DNA of 62,911 nt from Microbacteriaceae bacterium (lineage in GTDB: Bacteria > Actinomycetota > Actinomycetes > Actinomycetales > Microbacteriaceae), in contig CANGGL010000002.1 of NCBI GenBank assembly GCA_947453465.1, positions 1 to 62,911 on the forward strand, read 5' to 3'. Below the pieces are notes generated by a model. The model did not search any database. It saw nothing but the letters and a program-made list of their open reading frames with translations, and was not told the DNA's origin. Shown here piece after piece: positions 1 to 10,740 of this stretch. The position numbers and the translations under genes were made by a program. Positions within the stretch are counted from its first letter, which is position 1. Every line of letters begins with the position of its first letter.

Positions 1-1
1 A

Positions 2-481
2 GGTTTTGGCCCACACCGAGGCTTGGCTCTCGCAAGGAGAATGGCCTTGCTCAACTATCGCTCGCACGGAGAACTCAACGACCGATTTGAAAGAACCTGG
101 CAGTCACAGGTCAGCCCTCTTGGTCAGGGAGGAAGATTCGCGGTCGAGAGCTACCTGGACTTCCACGGAAATAAATTCACCCGTCGATTCGATGCCAACA
201 GTTACATCACTCTTGTCGAGGCTATGAACTCACACGATGTTGGTCGCGGCAGAGGTTCGGTCGAAACCGCATTGGCTTCGGTCAAGGCAACCTGCCTTGT
301 GGCCGGCATCGACAGCGACCGCTGCTTTCCGATTGGCGACCAACAGCGAATCGCAGATCACATCGGCGGAAAACTTATCGGTGGCGGTCTTCAGACCATC
401 GAGTCTTCATACGGTCACGATGGCTTCCTGATTGAGCGTGACTTGGTCGGCGCTCTGCTGACTCAGCTAATCGAGGACTAA
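2..481 (+). CDS. metX: Homoserine O-acetyltransferase (MetX), C-terminal part; 5' end outside window
   Basis: Open frame from the window edge; ARRMALLNYRSHGELNDRF and the C-terminal SSYGHDGFL motif fit the alpha/beta-hydrolase homoserine acetyltransferase family. Confidence 0.85.
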   Translation, partial: GFGPHRGLALARRMALLNYRSHGELNDRFERTWQSQVSPLGQGGRFAVESYLDFHGNKFTRRFDANSYITLVEAMNSHDVGRGRGSVETALASVKATCLVAGIDSDRCFPIGDQQRIADHIGGKLIGGGLQTIESSYGHDGFLIERDLVGALLTQLIED

Positions 482-1696
482 GCCGCTTCTTGCTTTCGCT
501 GGTTTTGACAAACCACCGAGGCGAATGTTCGCCCACACCAAAAGGCCGATCAGGGCTAGGTTTCGAAGTGTGAGTAGCCCGATTGAAAGCTGACCTAAGC
601 CCATTAGGTCTGGATAGAACACCGGATAAACCAAGTTTGTTAAGAGGGCAATTGCCAAGCCGGCCGCGAGCGGCAGGCGCCATCGCGGCAGGTTCAACAA
701 GATGCCAGCCATGAGCGGAACCGCTAGCCAAAGTTCAAATTGCGGTGAGCCAACCTTGTTGAAAACAATCAGGTCGAGGGTTGCTGTGACAGCCATGATG
801 GCAAACAAATGTTTTGAATTCGCGCCAGCGCGATAGGCCTTGAAACCGAGCCAAGCCGTGATGGCGATGGCGATCAGCATCGCCAAACTCATCAGCCTCG
901 CCACCTCGGCGACCATAGGCCCGGCAATCTGATTCGTCATCAATTGGTTGTCAAAGTAGATACCGGCTTCCGGTACCCCGGTTAGGGCCGCCCACAGCCA
1001 AAATGTCGCAATTGGCGCCTCGACCTGGATGCCGCGATCACCTTGCATCGTGATAAACGAGGCGATTTTCGAATCGCCTCCCAAAGCGATGGCCAGCGCA
1101 ATCAAGGCACCTGAGGTTAGAACCGCCCAGAGAACCATTCGTAACTTGGCCTTGGCAGACATGAACAAAGACAGCGCGGCCGATACCGGCCAGATTTTGA
1201 TCCACGCACCGAGCGTGAAGAAGATCATCGCCAAACGAGGTCGATCTCGATAAACCTGCACCAAACCGAGCAAAGCCAAGAATGTTGCCGCGGAATCAAT
1301 CCGGCCAATCGCTACCGGCCCAAGGACAGCGAGAAAAGCGAGGTAAAAATATGCCGCCTGAAAAGCTCGCCGGCCTTCCATTCCCCAATCGACGATTGCG
1401 CTCAGCCCGATGGCGTTGAGTAACCCTACAAGAATCAACCAGCCGGTCATCAAGCCAGCCGAACCGCCAAATAAGTTAGCCAGAATAATCGGCCCGAGAG
1501 CGACAAATGGATAAACCCACGGTTCGTTTAAACCAAGAATCGACTGACTTTGATTCATTTGATCCAGCCAGAACGAGTACAAGAGAACATCATTAAACGG
1601 CGCCGATTGAGGATTCAGGCCGGCTTCGAAGATCAACCAGAGATGAACCAGCAAGGTTGCCAGCCAAAGTATTAGGACTTTGAAAATTGGTCGCAT
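467..1696 (-). CDS. Polytopic membrane protein, GT87/DUF2029-like (mannosyltransferase-type)
   Basis: 409 aa, many hydrophobic helices, overall pattern of polyprenol-phosphate-dependent GT87 proteins. Confidence 0.55.
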   Translation of the reverse strand: MRPIFKVLILWLATLLVHLWLIFEAGLNPQSAPFNDVLLYSFWLDQMNQSQSILGLNEPWVYPFVALGPIILANLFGGSAGLMTGWLILVGLLNAIGLSAIVDWGMEGRRAFQAAYFYLAFLAVLGPVAIGRIDSAATFLALLGLVQVYRDRPRLAMIFFTLGAWIKIWPVSAALSLFMSAKAKLRMVLWAVLTSGALIALAIALGGDSKIASFITMQGDRGIQVEAPIATFWLWAALTGVPEAGIYFDNQLMTNQIAGPMVAEVARLMSLAMLIAIAITAWLGFKAYRAGANSKHLFAIMAVTATLDLIVFNKVGSPQFELWLAVPLMAGILLNLPRWRLPLAAGLAIALLTNLVYPVFYPDLMGLGQLSIGLLTLRNLALIGLLVWANIRLGGLSKPAKARSGLVLD

Positions 1697-1697
1697 G

Positions 1698-2510
1698 CTA
1701 GGCGAGACGCTCCCCTACAACCGAGCGAATTGCCTCGGCTACATCGAGAGCAACGACCGGCCCCTCGAGCGCAGCCCGGTCAGCCGCCTGAGAGTGAAGA
1801 ATTGCAGCGGCTAGCGCGATGTCTGCGAGGCTCAGGTCGCCAAACTTCAGGTAACTTTCGTTGGCAGCGACCAAGGCTCCAATAAGCCCGGCCAAAACAT
1901 CGCCGGTGCCGGCGGTGGCAAGTGCCGGGTTTCCCGCTGGAGTTTGCCAACTTTCACCGTGTGGGTCAGACACCGTTGAAACCGAGCCTTTCAGGAGCAC
2001 AACTTGCCCGGTGGCTTTTGCGGCAGCTACTGCGGCATGCACCGGATCTGCTTCGACTTCGATTCGCGAAAGCACTTGCCCGAAACCACGAAGAAGTGTC
2101 GAAAGTTCACCTGCGTGTGGGGTCAGAATGCACTGGGCCGCGACCAAGTCATACCTGGCAATTTCTAAGGCCCCAGCATCAATAACCGCATAACCCGGTT
2201 TGCTTAGCACTTCAAGAATGCGCTCGGCTTGCCCACCAGAGTCAGCGCCCAGAACTCCAGAACCAAGCACCCAGCATTGCGCCCTGCCATCTTGTAAGAC
2301 AACTTCGGGCCTAACCTCGAGCAGCAGGTTGCCCACCGTCTCTGGGCCTATATATCTGACCATCCCAACGCCGGCGCGCATTGCCGCGGTGACGCCCAGA
2401 ATCGCAGCACCTGGATACTCAGCGGAGCCAGTCACAAAGCCCACCACGCCTCTCGAGTACTTATCGTCGAGTGCGGTTGGGCTGCGCAATACTCGCTCGA
2501 GAAGGTCCAT
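1698..2510 (-). CDS. nnrD: ADP-dependent (S)-NAD(P)H-hydrate dehydratase
   Basis: LTPHAGELSTLL, VLLKGSVSTVSDP and NPALATAGTGDVLAGLIGAL motifs. Confidence 0.88.
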   Translation of the reverse strand: MDLLERVLRSPTALDDKYSRGVVGFVTGSAEYPGAAILGVTAAMRAGVGMVRYIGPETVGNLLLEVRPEVVLQDGRAQCWVLGSGVLGADSGGQAERILEVLSKPGYAVIDAGALEIARYDLVAAQCILTPHAGELSTLLRGFGQVLSRIEVEADPVHAAVAAAKATGQVVLLKGSVSTVSDPHGESWQTPAGNPALATAGTGDVLAGLIGALVAANESYLKFGDLSLADIALAAAILHSQAADRAALEGPVVALDVAEAIRSVVGERLA

Positions 2511-2540
2511 GTGCCAAGGCTACCGAATAGAGTTCTAGTC

Positions 2541-3611
2541 ATGACCAAGCTATTCGAACCAATTTCCATCCGTGAACTCAACGTTAGAAACCGCATTTGG
2601 GTGGCGCCAATGTGCCAGTATTCGGCCGAGGAGCGCGACGGTGTGCCAACCGAATGGCACTTGGTTCACTATGGCTCTCGGGCCACCGGTGGTGCCGGTT
2701 TGGTAATGGTCGAGGCAACCGGAGTCTCACCAGAGGCAAGAATCTCTCCTTGGGATGTTGGAATCTGGAATGACGAGCAGGCGGACGGCTGGGCTTACAT
2801 CATCGATTTCATGCACGGCCAGGGTGCCGCGGTCGGCATTCAGTTGGCTCACGCCGGGCGCAAGGCCTCGGTTTACCGCGAATGGTCGGGCCATGGTTCG
2901 GTCCCGATCAGTGATGGCGGTTGGGAAAGCGTCTCGGCTACCGATGAGCCTTTTACCGGTTACTCGGCACCGCGCAGGTTAGAAACAGCCGAGGTTTCCG
3001 ATGTGGTTAAAGACTTTGTGAATGCAGCCCGCCGCTCGCAGGATGCCGGCTTCGATCTAATTGAAATCCACGCAGCTCACGGCTATCTAGTTCACCAGTT
3101 CTTGTCACCACTCACCAATAATCGCAACGACATCTATGGCGGAAGTCTTGAAAACCGTGCCCGCATGCTGATCGAGATCATCGAGGGCATTCGCGCCGAA
3201 GTCGGCGAAGGTATGCCGATTACGGTTCGCTTCTCAGCAACCGATTACGTTGACGGCGGGTGGGATGAAGCGCAAACCGCCGAGGTAGCTGCCTGGTGCG
3301 CCGCTGCCGGAGCTGACCTATTCGATATTTCTACCGGAGGGTTAGTCACGGGTGTAACCATTCCGACTGGGCCTGGCTACCAAGTGCCAATTGCGGAGTA
3401 TGTTGCCGAACGAATCGACGAGCCTGTTGCCGTGGTGGGACAAATCACCACCGGAGCTCAGGCCGAAGAAATTCTGCAACGCGGAAACGTTGATGTCATC
3501 ATGATTGGCCGAGCCGAATTGCGTGACCCGATGTGGCCGCTGCGCGCCGCACACGAGCTTGGCGTGGAAGTTAAGTACTGGCCAAACCAGTACTCACGCG
3601 GAAAGTTTTAG
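2541..3611 (+). CDS. NADH:flavin oxidoreductase, OYE/YqjM family
   Basis: MTKLFEPISIRELNVRNRIWVAPMCQYS; HAAHGYLVHQFLSPLTNNR; start refined to the ATG at 2541. Confidence 0.9.
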   Translation: MTKLFEPISIRELNVRNRIWVAPMCQYSAEERDGVPTEWHLVHYGSRATGGAGLVMVEATGVSPEARISPWDVGIWNDEQADGWAYIIDFMHGQGAAVGIQLAHAGRKASVYREWSGHGSVPISDGGWESVSATDEPFTGYSAPRRLETAEVSDVVKDFVNAARRSQDAGFDLIEIHAAHGYLVHQFLSPLTNNRNDIYGGSLENRARMLIEIIEGIRAEVGEGMPITVRFSATDYVDGGWDEAQTAEVAAWCAAAGADLFDISTGGLVTGVTIPTGPGYQVPIAEYVAERIDEPVAVVGQITTGAQAEEILQRGNVDVIMIGRAELRDPMWPLRAAHELGVEVKYWPNQYSRGKF

Positions 3612-4648
3612 TCTCGGCGGGTTGCGTCTTGGACTTCGCCGACTAGCTCTTCAAGAATGTCCTCAAGGAACAAAACACCACGAAGCTTGCCGCCTCGGTC
3701 AATAACCTTCGCCATGTGCGAGTTCACGCGGCGCATGCTGGCGAGTGCATCTTCGAGCTCCATGTTTGGAGACAGCGCAATCATGTTTCGAACTCGCTTA
3801 GACGGGAACGGGTCATCGATTTCATCAAGATCCAGATCGATTACGTCCTTGAGGTGCAGGTAACCGGCAATCTCGCCTTCTTGACCGGTTAGCGGGTAAC
3901 GGGAGAATCCGTATTTTGCAACGGCCTGCTCGATTTCTCGTGGCGTTACGGACTCATCGAACGAAACGACTTTCTCGATGGCCAGGGCAACATCCTTGAC
4001 CTTCTTTTCGGTGAATTCGAAGGTATTGCTGAGTGTGCCCGAGGTGTCACTCAACACGCCCTCGCGAGTCGAGTGTTCGACTATATCTTCAACCTGGTCA
4101 AGGGTGAACGAACTGTTTGCCTCATCCTTCGGGGTGACTCCAAACAGTCGCAAAATTCCATTGGCCGTTGCATTCAAGGCGATTACGATCGGCCGAACAA
4201 TCTGTGCCAGACCATACAAAACCGGAACCAAAATCAATGCCGCGCGCTCGGGGATAGAGAAGGAGATGTTCTTCGGAACGATCTCGCCGATCACTACGTG
4301 AAGGAAGGAAACCAAGACGAGGGTAATCGCGAAGGCCACGCCGGCAACGGCTGACTCAGACATGCCGGTAGACAGCAAAATTGGTTCAAGCAATGCGTGC
4401 ACGCTCGGTTCCGCGATGATCAAGATGAGCAGCGAGCAGATGGTCACTCCAAGCTGAGTGGTAGCCAGCATCAACGAAACTTTTTCCATCGCTTTGATGG
4501 TCAACTTTGCCGGTCGGCTACCCGCTTCGGCTCGCGGTTCGATCTGTGCTCGGCGAGCTGTGATCACAGCGAATTCTGCGGCAACGAAAAAACCGTTTCC
4601 GAGAAGCAAAATGAAGAACCAACCGATTCCGGCCCAAGGGTTAGACAT
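3608..4648 (-). CDS. Hemolysin/CorC-family CNNM transporter with CBS domains
   Basis: N-terminal CNNM membrane domain plus CBS pair (FSRYPLTGQEGEIAGYLHLKDV). Confidence 0.88.
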   Translation of the reverse strand: MSNPWAGIGWFFILLLGNGFFVAAEFAVITARRAQIEPRAEAGSRPAKLTIKAMEKVSLMLATTQLGVTICSLLILIIAEPSVHALLEPILLSTGMSESAVAGVAFAITLVLVSFLHVVIGEIVPKNISFSIPERAALILVPVLYGLAQIVRPIVIALNATANGILRLFGVTPKDEANSSFTLDQVEDIVEHSTREGVLSDTSGTLSNTFEFTEKKVKDVALAIEKVVSFDESVTPREIEQAVAKYGFSRYPLTGQEGEIAGYLHLKDVIDLDLDEIDDPFPSKRVRNMIALSPNMELEDALASMRRVNSHMAKVIDRGGKLRGVLFLEDILEELVGEVQDATRRD

Positions 4649-5987
4649 TCTTGTTCACCTCGGTTTCAATCTGCACGGTCGGGCTAAATCTGACGCGATC
4701 GACTCGACGTCCATCCATGCGCTCAACCCTCAAAATGCCATCTTCGATTTCAACGGTGTCGCCAACGGCTGGAATCCGGCCAAGAGCACTCATTAGAAAG
4801 CCAGCAACGGTCTCATAGGCGCCATCAGCAGGCACCTTGATTGCCATCTCAAGCAATTCGTCGGGGCGCGTCATACCGGGGAACAGCACGGATGAGTTGG
4901 CACCTCTGGTCACACCAGCCTTGGCGCGGTCATGTTCATCGGCGAGCTCGCCAACCAACTCTTCAACCAAATCTTCGAGGGTAGTTAGGCCCGCGACGCC
5001 GCCATATTCGTCGACAACTATTGCAAGCTGAAGGCCCTTGGCGCGAAGCTCAACCATCAGGGTCTCAAGGCGCATTGTTTCCGGCACTCGAAGCGCCTCG
5101 ACCATGATCGCGGTGACTGGCACCTCGGAGCGCTTTGCCCTTGGAATCGCTGCCGCCTGCTTTACGTGGGCAACACCGACTACGTCATCCGATGAATCTT
5201 CAATGATTGGAAAGCGTGAGTGCCCCGTCTTGATCGAAAGAGCGATTACGGCATCGACCGAGTCCTCGAAGTGCAGGCTAGCCATTCGCGTACGAGGGGT
5301 CATCACATCTGCCGCCACCAGCTGGCTCAAAGCCAAAGTCTTGGTCAGCAGAGTTGCTGTCTGTGCGTCCAGCGCACCCATGAAAGCCGATCGACGCACA
5401 AGCGAACTCAACTCTTCAGCGGTTCGCGTCGAACTTAGTTCTTCTTTCGGTTCAATACCGAGCGAGCGAACAATGGCGTTGCCCGAGGTGTTGAGGATGA
5501 AGATCATCCATGAAAAAGCCCAGGTGAAAGCCAGTTGGAAGCCGACCACAAAACGGTTCACCGCCAACGGGATGGTTAGCGCCAACTTCTTAGGCACCAA
5601 CTCACCAATCAACGTGGAAATCAATGTGGTGATGAACATTGTCAAAACGAGGGCAGTAATGGCCTCGGTTTCAACCGAAACGTGACCCCAGAGATTTAGG
5701 GCCTTAAGGGCTGGAGGGAATGAGTTGAAAAGCAAGTTTGAAAGGGCTGGTTCAACCAAGAAGCCAGTCAACATCGTGGTTAGGGTGATGCCCAGCTGGG
5801 CACCTGAAAGGTGAGTGGCGGTTCTCTTGAGGGCACGGATACTGCTGCTGAGCCCTTTTTCACCGCGTTCGGCACGGGCCTCGAGGTCGCTGCGCTCGAG
5901 ATTGAGCATCGAGAACTCGCTGGCCACGAAGATGCCGGTGCCAGCAGTCAGAAGCAGGCCAAAACCTAGCATGAGCCAGTCATTCAT
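4641..5987 (-). CDS. Hemolysin/CorC-family CNNM transporter with CBS and CorC_HlyC domains
   Basis: CNNM plus CBS (HSRFPIIEDSSDDVVGVAHVKQ) and IVVDEYGGVAGLTTLEDLVEELVGEL. Confidence 0.92.
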   Translation of the reverse strand: MNDWLMLGFGLLLTAGTGIFVASEFSMLNLERSDLEARAERGEKGLSSSIRALKRTATHLSGAQLGITLTTMLTGFLVEPALSNLLFNSFPPALKALNLWGHVSVETEAITALVLTMFITTLISTLIGELVPKKLALTIPLAVNRFVVGFQLAFTWAFSWMIFILNTSGNAIVRSLGIEPKEELSSTRTAEELSSLVRRSAFMGALDAQTATLLTKTLALSQLVAADVMTPRTRMASLHFEDSVDAVIALSIKTGHSRFPIIEDSSDDVVGVAHVKQAAAIPRAKRSEVPVTAIMVEALRVPETMRLETLMVELRAKGLQLAIVVDEYGGVAGLTTLEDLVEELVGELADEHDRAKAGVTRGANSSVLFPGMTRPDELLEMAIKVPADGAYETVAGFLMSALGRIPAVGDTVEIEDGILRVERMDGRRVDRVRFSPTVQIETEVNKNV

Positions 5988-6094
5988 CGGGCCCCACCGC
6001 CCGAAGCCATATGGTCTGAGTTTTCCATCTTGTTCTAAGCATAACCAGCGAGAAGGTAGGCTTAACTAGCAAATCGAACAGCAATCATAAAGAG

Positions 6095-9000
6095 GTGGTT
6101 TCTCTGTCTATCAACGGCGAGAATTCGAACGGCGACAACGATTTTGGTGCCAACGACTGGCTAGTGGATGAAATGTATGAACAGTACAAATCGAATCCTG
6201 ATTCAGTCGACAAAGAGTGGTGGCCAATCCTCGAGAAATACCACCAGACCAAGGGTTCAACCCCGGCCCCGGCTGCCGTTCAGGCACCCGCCGCGACCAC
6301 ACCGCAGGCACCCGCCGCTACTCCTGTAGCCGCTCCTGCCCCAGCAACCGTCGCCGCCCCACTCGTCGCCAAGACCACTCGCATCGAGCCAAAGGCCCAA
6401 CCGATTCCGGCCGAAGCCCCAGTCACCCAGTCAATTAGCACCATCGCCACCGAAGATGCCGATGAAGCCCAGGATGAAGTAACCGTCCTGAAGGGCATGT
6501 CTAAGGCACTTGCTTCAAACATGGATGCCTCGATTCAGGTTCCGACCGCAACATCGGTTCGCACCATTCCAGCCAAGCTTTTGATTGACAACCGCATCGT
6601 CATCAACAGCCACCTATCACGCACCCGTGGCGGCAAGGTTTCTTTCACCCACATCATCGGCTTCGCGATCATTCGCGCTCTCAAAGAGTTCCCTAGCCAG
6701 AACGTTTACTATGCCGAGATTGATGGCAAGCCATCTTCAGTTTCGCCAGCCAACGTCAACTTCGGTCTAGCCATCGACATCCCGAAGCCAGACGGCACCC
6801 GCGCCCTGCTGGTTCCAAACATCAAGCGCGCTCAGCGCCTGAACTTCGCCGAATACTTGACCGCTTACGAAGAGTTGGTCAAAAAGGCTCGTGACAACAA
6901 GTTGACCGCTGGCGATTTCGCTGGCTCGACCGTGTCACTAACCAACCCGGGCGGCATCGGCACGGTTCACTCTGTGCCTCGTTTGATGCAGGGCCAGGGT
7001 TGCATCGTCGGCGCAGGTGCGCTTGACTACCCGGCCGAGTTTGCTGGCATGAATGAAGCATCGCTTTCAAAGATGGGCGTCAGCAAGACCATCACCCTCA
7101 CCTCCACCTATGACCACCGAGTTATTCAGGGCGCAGGTTCGGGTGAGTTCCTGAAGAAGGTCCACGAACTTCTTCTTGGTCAGCGCGGCTTCTACGAAGA
7201 AATCTTTGCCTCGCTACGCATTCCTTACGAGCCAGTGCTTTGGGTTGAAGATTTTGACCAGGATGACAACGATGACCGCAGCAAGGCATCACGCATCCAG
7301 GAGCTAATCAACGCCTACCGTGTTCGCGGTCACCTGATGGCAGACGTGGACCCGCTTGAGTACCAGCAGCGCTCACACCCAGACTTGAACATCCTGAACC
7401 ACGGCCTGAGCCTGTGGGACTTGGACCGCACTTTCAAGACCGGCGGCTTCGGCGGCAAGAGCAAGGCGCAGTTCCGAGACATCCTCAAGATTTTGCGTGA
7501 CAGCTACTGCCGAACCCTAGGCGTGGAGTACATGCACATTCAGGACCCTGCCCAGCGCAAGTGGTTCCAAGACAACCTAGAGCGCCCTTACGAGAAGCTC
7601 AGCCGCGATGAGCAGATGCGCATTCTTGGCAAGCTCAACGAGGCGGAGGCATTCGAGACCTTCTTGCAGACCAAGTTTGTTGGCCAGAAGCGATTCAGCC
7701 TCGAAGGTGGCGAGTCGACCATCGCTGCCCTTGATGAAATTCTTCAGGCAGCAGCCAACGCTGGCATGCATGAGGTTGCCATTGGTATGGCTCACCGTGG
7801 TCGCCTAAACGTTCTAACCAACGTTGCGGGCAAGACCTATGGCCAGGTTTTCCGTGAGTTCGAAGGAAACACCGACACCAAGACCGTTCAGGGCTCGGGA
7901 GACGTCAAGTACCACCTAGGCACCGAAGGCGTTTTCACCAGCGCCGAAGGAAACCAGGTTGCTGTTTCGCTGGCTGCCAACCCTTCTCATCTAGAGGCCG
8001 TCAACCCGGTTCTCGAAGGCATCGTTCGCGCCAAGCTTGACGTCCTAGACGCCATTCCGCGCGAGGAATTCCCGGTTCTGCCGATCCTCATCCATGGCGA
8101 TGCGGCTTTCGCCGGCCAGGGTGTTGTGCCAGAAGTTCTGAACATGTCTCAGCTTCGCGGCTACAAGGTTGGCGGCACGATCAACATCGTGATCAACAAC
8201 CAGGTTGGCTTCACCACCCCTCCGGGTGAATCTCGCTCAACCGTCTATTCGACCGATGTTGCCAAGGCAATTCAAGCCCCGATCTTCCACGTGAACGGTG
8301 ACGACCCTGAGGCCGTTGTCCGCGTGGCCCAGATGGCCTTTGCCTTCCGTCAGGAGTTCAAGAAGGACGTTGTCATCGACATCATCTGTTACCGCCGTCG
8401 CGGTCACAATGAAGGTGATGACCCATCGATGACCCAGCCGCTGATGTACAACCTCATCGAGGCCAAGCGCTCAGTCCGCACACTTTACCTAGAGTCGCTT
8501 GTCGGACGAGGTGACATCACTCGCGAAGATTACGAGGCTGCCAACGCTGCCTTCCAAGCCCGACTTGAAAGCGCCTTCATCGAAGTGCACGAGGCAATGT
8601 CTGCTCCGGTTTCACTAGTACCTCGCCCAGTCGGCATCGGCACCACGGCAAGCGACCACCCGGTGATGGCTCACGAGACCGCAATCTCTCGTCAGGTGGT
8701 TGAACTAATCGGTGACGCACACAACAACCAGCCTCCTGGTTTCAATGTGCACCCTAAGTTGCAGCAGTTGTTGGCCAAGCGAGTCGAAATGTCTCGTCAG
8801 GGCGGCATCGACTGGGGCTTCGGAGAGCTTATGGCTCTCGGTTCATTGGTTCTTGAGGGTAAGCCGGTTCGCATGGCGGGCCAGGACAGTCGACGCGGAA
8901 CCTTCGTTCAGCGTCACGCCGTCTTCCACGACCGTGAAAACGGCCAGGAATGGATGCCATTGCGCAACCTTTCTGCTGACCAGGCCAAGTTCTACATCTA

Positions 9001-9829
9001 CGACTCGCTATTGAGCGAGTACGCAGCAATGGGCTTCGAGTACGGATACTCGGTTCAGAATGAGAACGCACTCGTTCTATGGGAAGCCCAGTTTGGTGAT
9101 TTCGCCAACGGCGCGCAGACCATCATCGATGAGTTCATTTCTTCTGCCGAGCAAAAGTGGGGCCAGCACTCCGGTGTAGTTCTGTTGCTACCTCACGGTT
9201 ATGAAGGTCAGGGTCCTGACCACTCTTCTGCACGAATCGAGCGTTACCTTCAGCTCTGTGCAGAGAACAACATGACCGTTGCTCAGCCATCGACTCCGGC
9301 CTCCCACTTCCACTTGCTTCGTCGCCAGGCTTATTCAAGCCCACGACGCCCGCTTGTGGTCTTCACCCCTAAGTCAATGCTGCGCCTAAAGGCAGCATCA
9401 AGCTCGGTTGAAGACTTCACCAACGGTTCATTCCGCCCGGTGATTGATGATGAGCAAGGACTAGACAAGAATGCGGTTACCCGCGTCCTTCTCTGTTCAG
9501 GCAAGGTTTACTGGGATCTACTAGCCGAGGCTCAGAAGACCGGCGACAAGACCACTGCAATCGTTCGCGTTGAGCAGCTCTACCCAACTCCGGTAGATGA
9601 GATTAAGGCAACTTACGCTCAGTATCCAAACGCCGAGCTTTGCTGGGTTCAGGATGAACCTGCAAACCAGGGCCCTTGGACATACATCGGTTTGTTCCTA
9701 CCGCGCTACATGAACGGTCAGGTTGCCAAACTTGTTTCTCGCCCGGCTTCAGCTTCTCCGGCTACCGGTTCGGCAAAGCGTCACGCTGCCGAGCAAGCAG
9801 ACCTCGTTGCACGAGCCTTCGCAAGATAG
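6095..9829 (+). CDS. kgd: Multifunctional 2-oxoglutarate metabolism enzyme (2-oxoglutarate decarboxylase/dehydrogenase E1 with E2-like N-terminal catalytic domain)
   Basis: 1244 aa; acyltransferase domain (TSTYDHRVIQGAGSGEFL) fused to E1 (GMAHRGRLNVL, CYRRRGHNEGDDPSMTQPLMY); GTG start. Confidence 0.95.
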   Translation: MVSLSINGENSNGDNDFGANDWLVDEMYEQYKSNPDSVDKEWWPILEKYHQTKGSTPAPAAVQAPAATTPQAPAATPVAAPAPATVAAPLVAKTTRIEPKAQPIPAEAPVTQSISTIATEDADEAQDEVTVLKGMSKALASNMDASIQVPTATSVRTIPAKLLIDNRIVINSHLSRTRGGKVSFTHIIGFAIIRALKEFPSQNVYYAEIDGKPSSVSPANVNFGLAIDIPKPDGTRALLVPNIKRAQRLNFAEYLTAYEELVKKARDNKLTAGDFAGSTVSLTNPGGIGTVHSVPRLMQGQGCIVGAGALDYPAEFAGMNEASLSKMGVSKTITLTSTYDHRVIQGAGSGEFLKKVHELLLGQRGFYEEIFASLRIPYEPVLWVEDFDQDDNDDRSKASRIQELINAYRVRGHLMADVDPLEYQQRSHPDLNILNHGLSLWDLDRTFKTGGFGGKSKAQFRDILKILRDSYCRTLGVEYMHIQDPAQRKWFQDNLERPYEKLSRDEQMRILGKLNEAEAFETFLQTKFVGQKRFSLEGGESTIAALDEILQAAANAGMHEVAIGMAHRGRLNVLTNVAGKTYGQVFREFEGNTDTKTVQGSGDVKYHLGTEGVFTSAEGNQVAVSLAANPSHLEAVNPVLEGIVRAKLDVLDAIPREEFPVLPILIHGDAAFAGQGVVPEVLNMSQLRGYKVGGTINIVINNQVGFTTPPGESRSTVYSTDVAKAIQAPIFHVNGDDPEAVVRVAQMAFAFRQEFKKDVVIDIICYRRRGHNEGDDPSMTQPLMYNLIEAKRSVRTLYLESLVGRGDITREDYEAANAAFQARLESAFIEVHEAMSAPVSLVPRPVGIGTTASDHPVMAHETAISRQVVELIGDAHNNQPPGFNVHPKLQQLLAKRVEMSRQGGIDWGFGELMALGSLVLEGKPVRMAGQDSRRGTFVQRHAVFHDRENGQEWMPLRNLSADQAKFYIYDSLLSEYAAMGFEYGYSVQNENALVLWEAQFGDFANGAQTIIDEFISSAEQKWGQHSGVVLLLPHGYEGQGPDHSSARIERYLQLCAENNMTVAQPSTPASHFHLLRRQAYSSPRRPLVVFTPKSMLRLKAASSSVEDFTNGSFRPVIDDEQGLDKNAVTRVLLCSGKVYWDLLAEAQKTGDKTTAIVRVEQLYPTPVDEIKATYAQYPNAELCWVQDEPANQGPWTYIGLFLPRYMNGQVAKLVSRPASASPATGSAKRHAAEQADLVARAFAR

Positions 9830-9844
9830 TTGCGCTAGAAAATA

Positions 9845-10456
9845 ATGACTGAAGAGGCAAGACGCAACATCCGCATCGTCGTTCTCGGCGACGGTCTTGT
9901 CTCGGCAGCCGGTGACCCAAAAGGCATGGGTTGGGTTGGTCGCGTCACAGCTAAGACTCCCTCAACTTCACCGCGCATCGACATCTTTGTTTTGCCGGCT
10001 CCAGATGAAACCACAAGTATGTTGGCCGAGCGTTGGACCGAAGAGGTAAAACGTCGATTCAGCGCTGAAACCGAAAACCGGTTGGTAATTGCCTTGAGTA
10101 ACGCCGACCCGGCAGCCGGAATCTCAATTTCTCGAAGCCGTTTGAACATCGCAACCATTGTTGATGAAGCCAAGCGCGCCGGAATCGAGTCATTTTTGGT
10201 TGGACCCACCCCGCATCGCAACCCCGAACTAAACGGGGAAATAGAGCACCTGGCCACCGGTTTCGAAGATGTGGCCGCTCGACGCGGAATTCCATTTGTG
10301 GATTGCTTCAGACCGTTGGTTGAGCACGCTGGCTGGAATGAAGAGATTGCTCTGTCAGAGAACCACTTACCTGGACAGACCGGTCACGGCCTCATTGCTT
10401 GGTTGGTTCTCAATCGTGGCTGGTATGAGTGGCTAGGGCTTGCAGTAGAAAACTAG
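9845..10456 (+). CDS. SGNH/GDSL-type esterase family protein
   Basis: N-terminal IVVLGDGLVSAAGDPKGMGWVGRV block and C-terminal NHLPGQTGHGLIAWLVL. Confidence 0.65.
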   Translation: MTEEARRNIRIVVLGDGLVSAAGDPKGMGWVGRVTAKTPSTSPRIDIFVLPAPDETTSMLAERWTEEVKRRFSAETENRLVIALSNADPAAGISISRSRLNIATIVDEAKRAGIESFLVGPTPHRNPELNGEIEHLATGFEDVAARRGIPFVDCFRPLVEHAGWNEEIALSENHLPGQTGHGLIAWLVLNRGWYEWLGLAVEN

Positions 10457-10488
10457 TTCCTGCAGTAGCTACCTGGCGCCAATGAAAG

Positions 10489-10740
10489 CTAGTGCTGCCC
10501 ACCGTTGACTTGAATGCGACGGATTTCTGCCAAGACTCGCTCAGCTAACTCCTGTGGCGGTACTTCATCGCAGGCCTCTTTGATTGAGCCGTTGATCAGG
10601 TTCTCCATGTCATAGTCGGTTTCGCAGCTATCGCAGTTGGCGAGGTGAGCGGTGATTTCGACAATTTCGGTCTCATTCAGCTCATTGTGCAGAAACTCGT
10701 GCACGTGGCGCTTGGTTTCTTGGCAGTCAATCTCAGACAT
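10489..10740 (-). CDS. rsrA: Zinc-binding anti-sigma factor (RsrA/RshA-like)
   Basis: 83 aa with ZAS motif [11 protein letters not shown], adjacent to an ECF sigma gene. Confidence 0.85.
   Translation of the reverse strand: MSEIDCQETKRHVHEFLHNELNETEIVEITAHLANCDSCETDYDMENLINGSIKEACDEVPPQELAERVLAEIRRIQVNGGQH

Noticed and set aside
375-731. 118-aa minus-strand ORF overlapping metX and the GT87-like gene
   Set aside because: Overlaps two better supported genes; no domain signal
5038-5685. 215-aa plus-strand ORF opposite the CNNM transporter gene
   Set aside because: Antisense of a well-supported gene; Ser/Thr/Arg-rich translation typical of a shadow frame in GC-rich DNA
8712-9014. 100-aa ORF in an alternative frame within kgd
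   Set aside because: Fully inside a strongly supported gene; composition fits a shadow ORF
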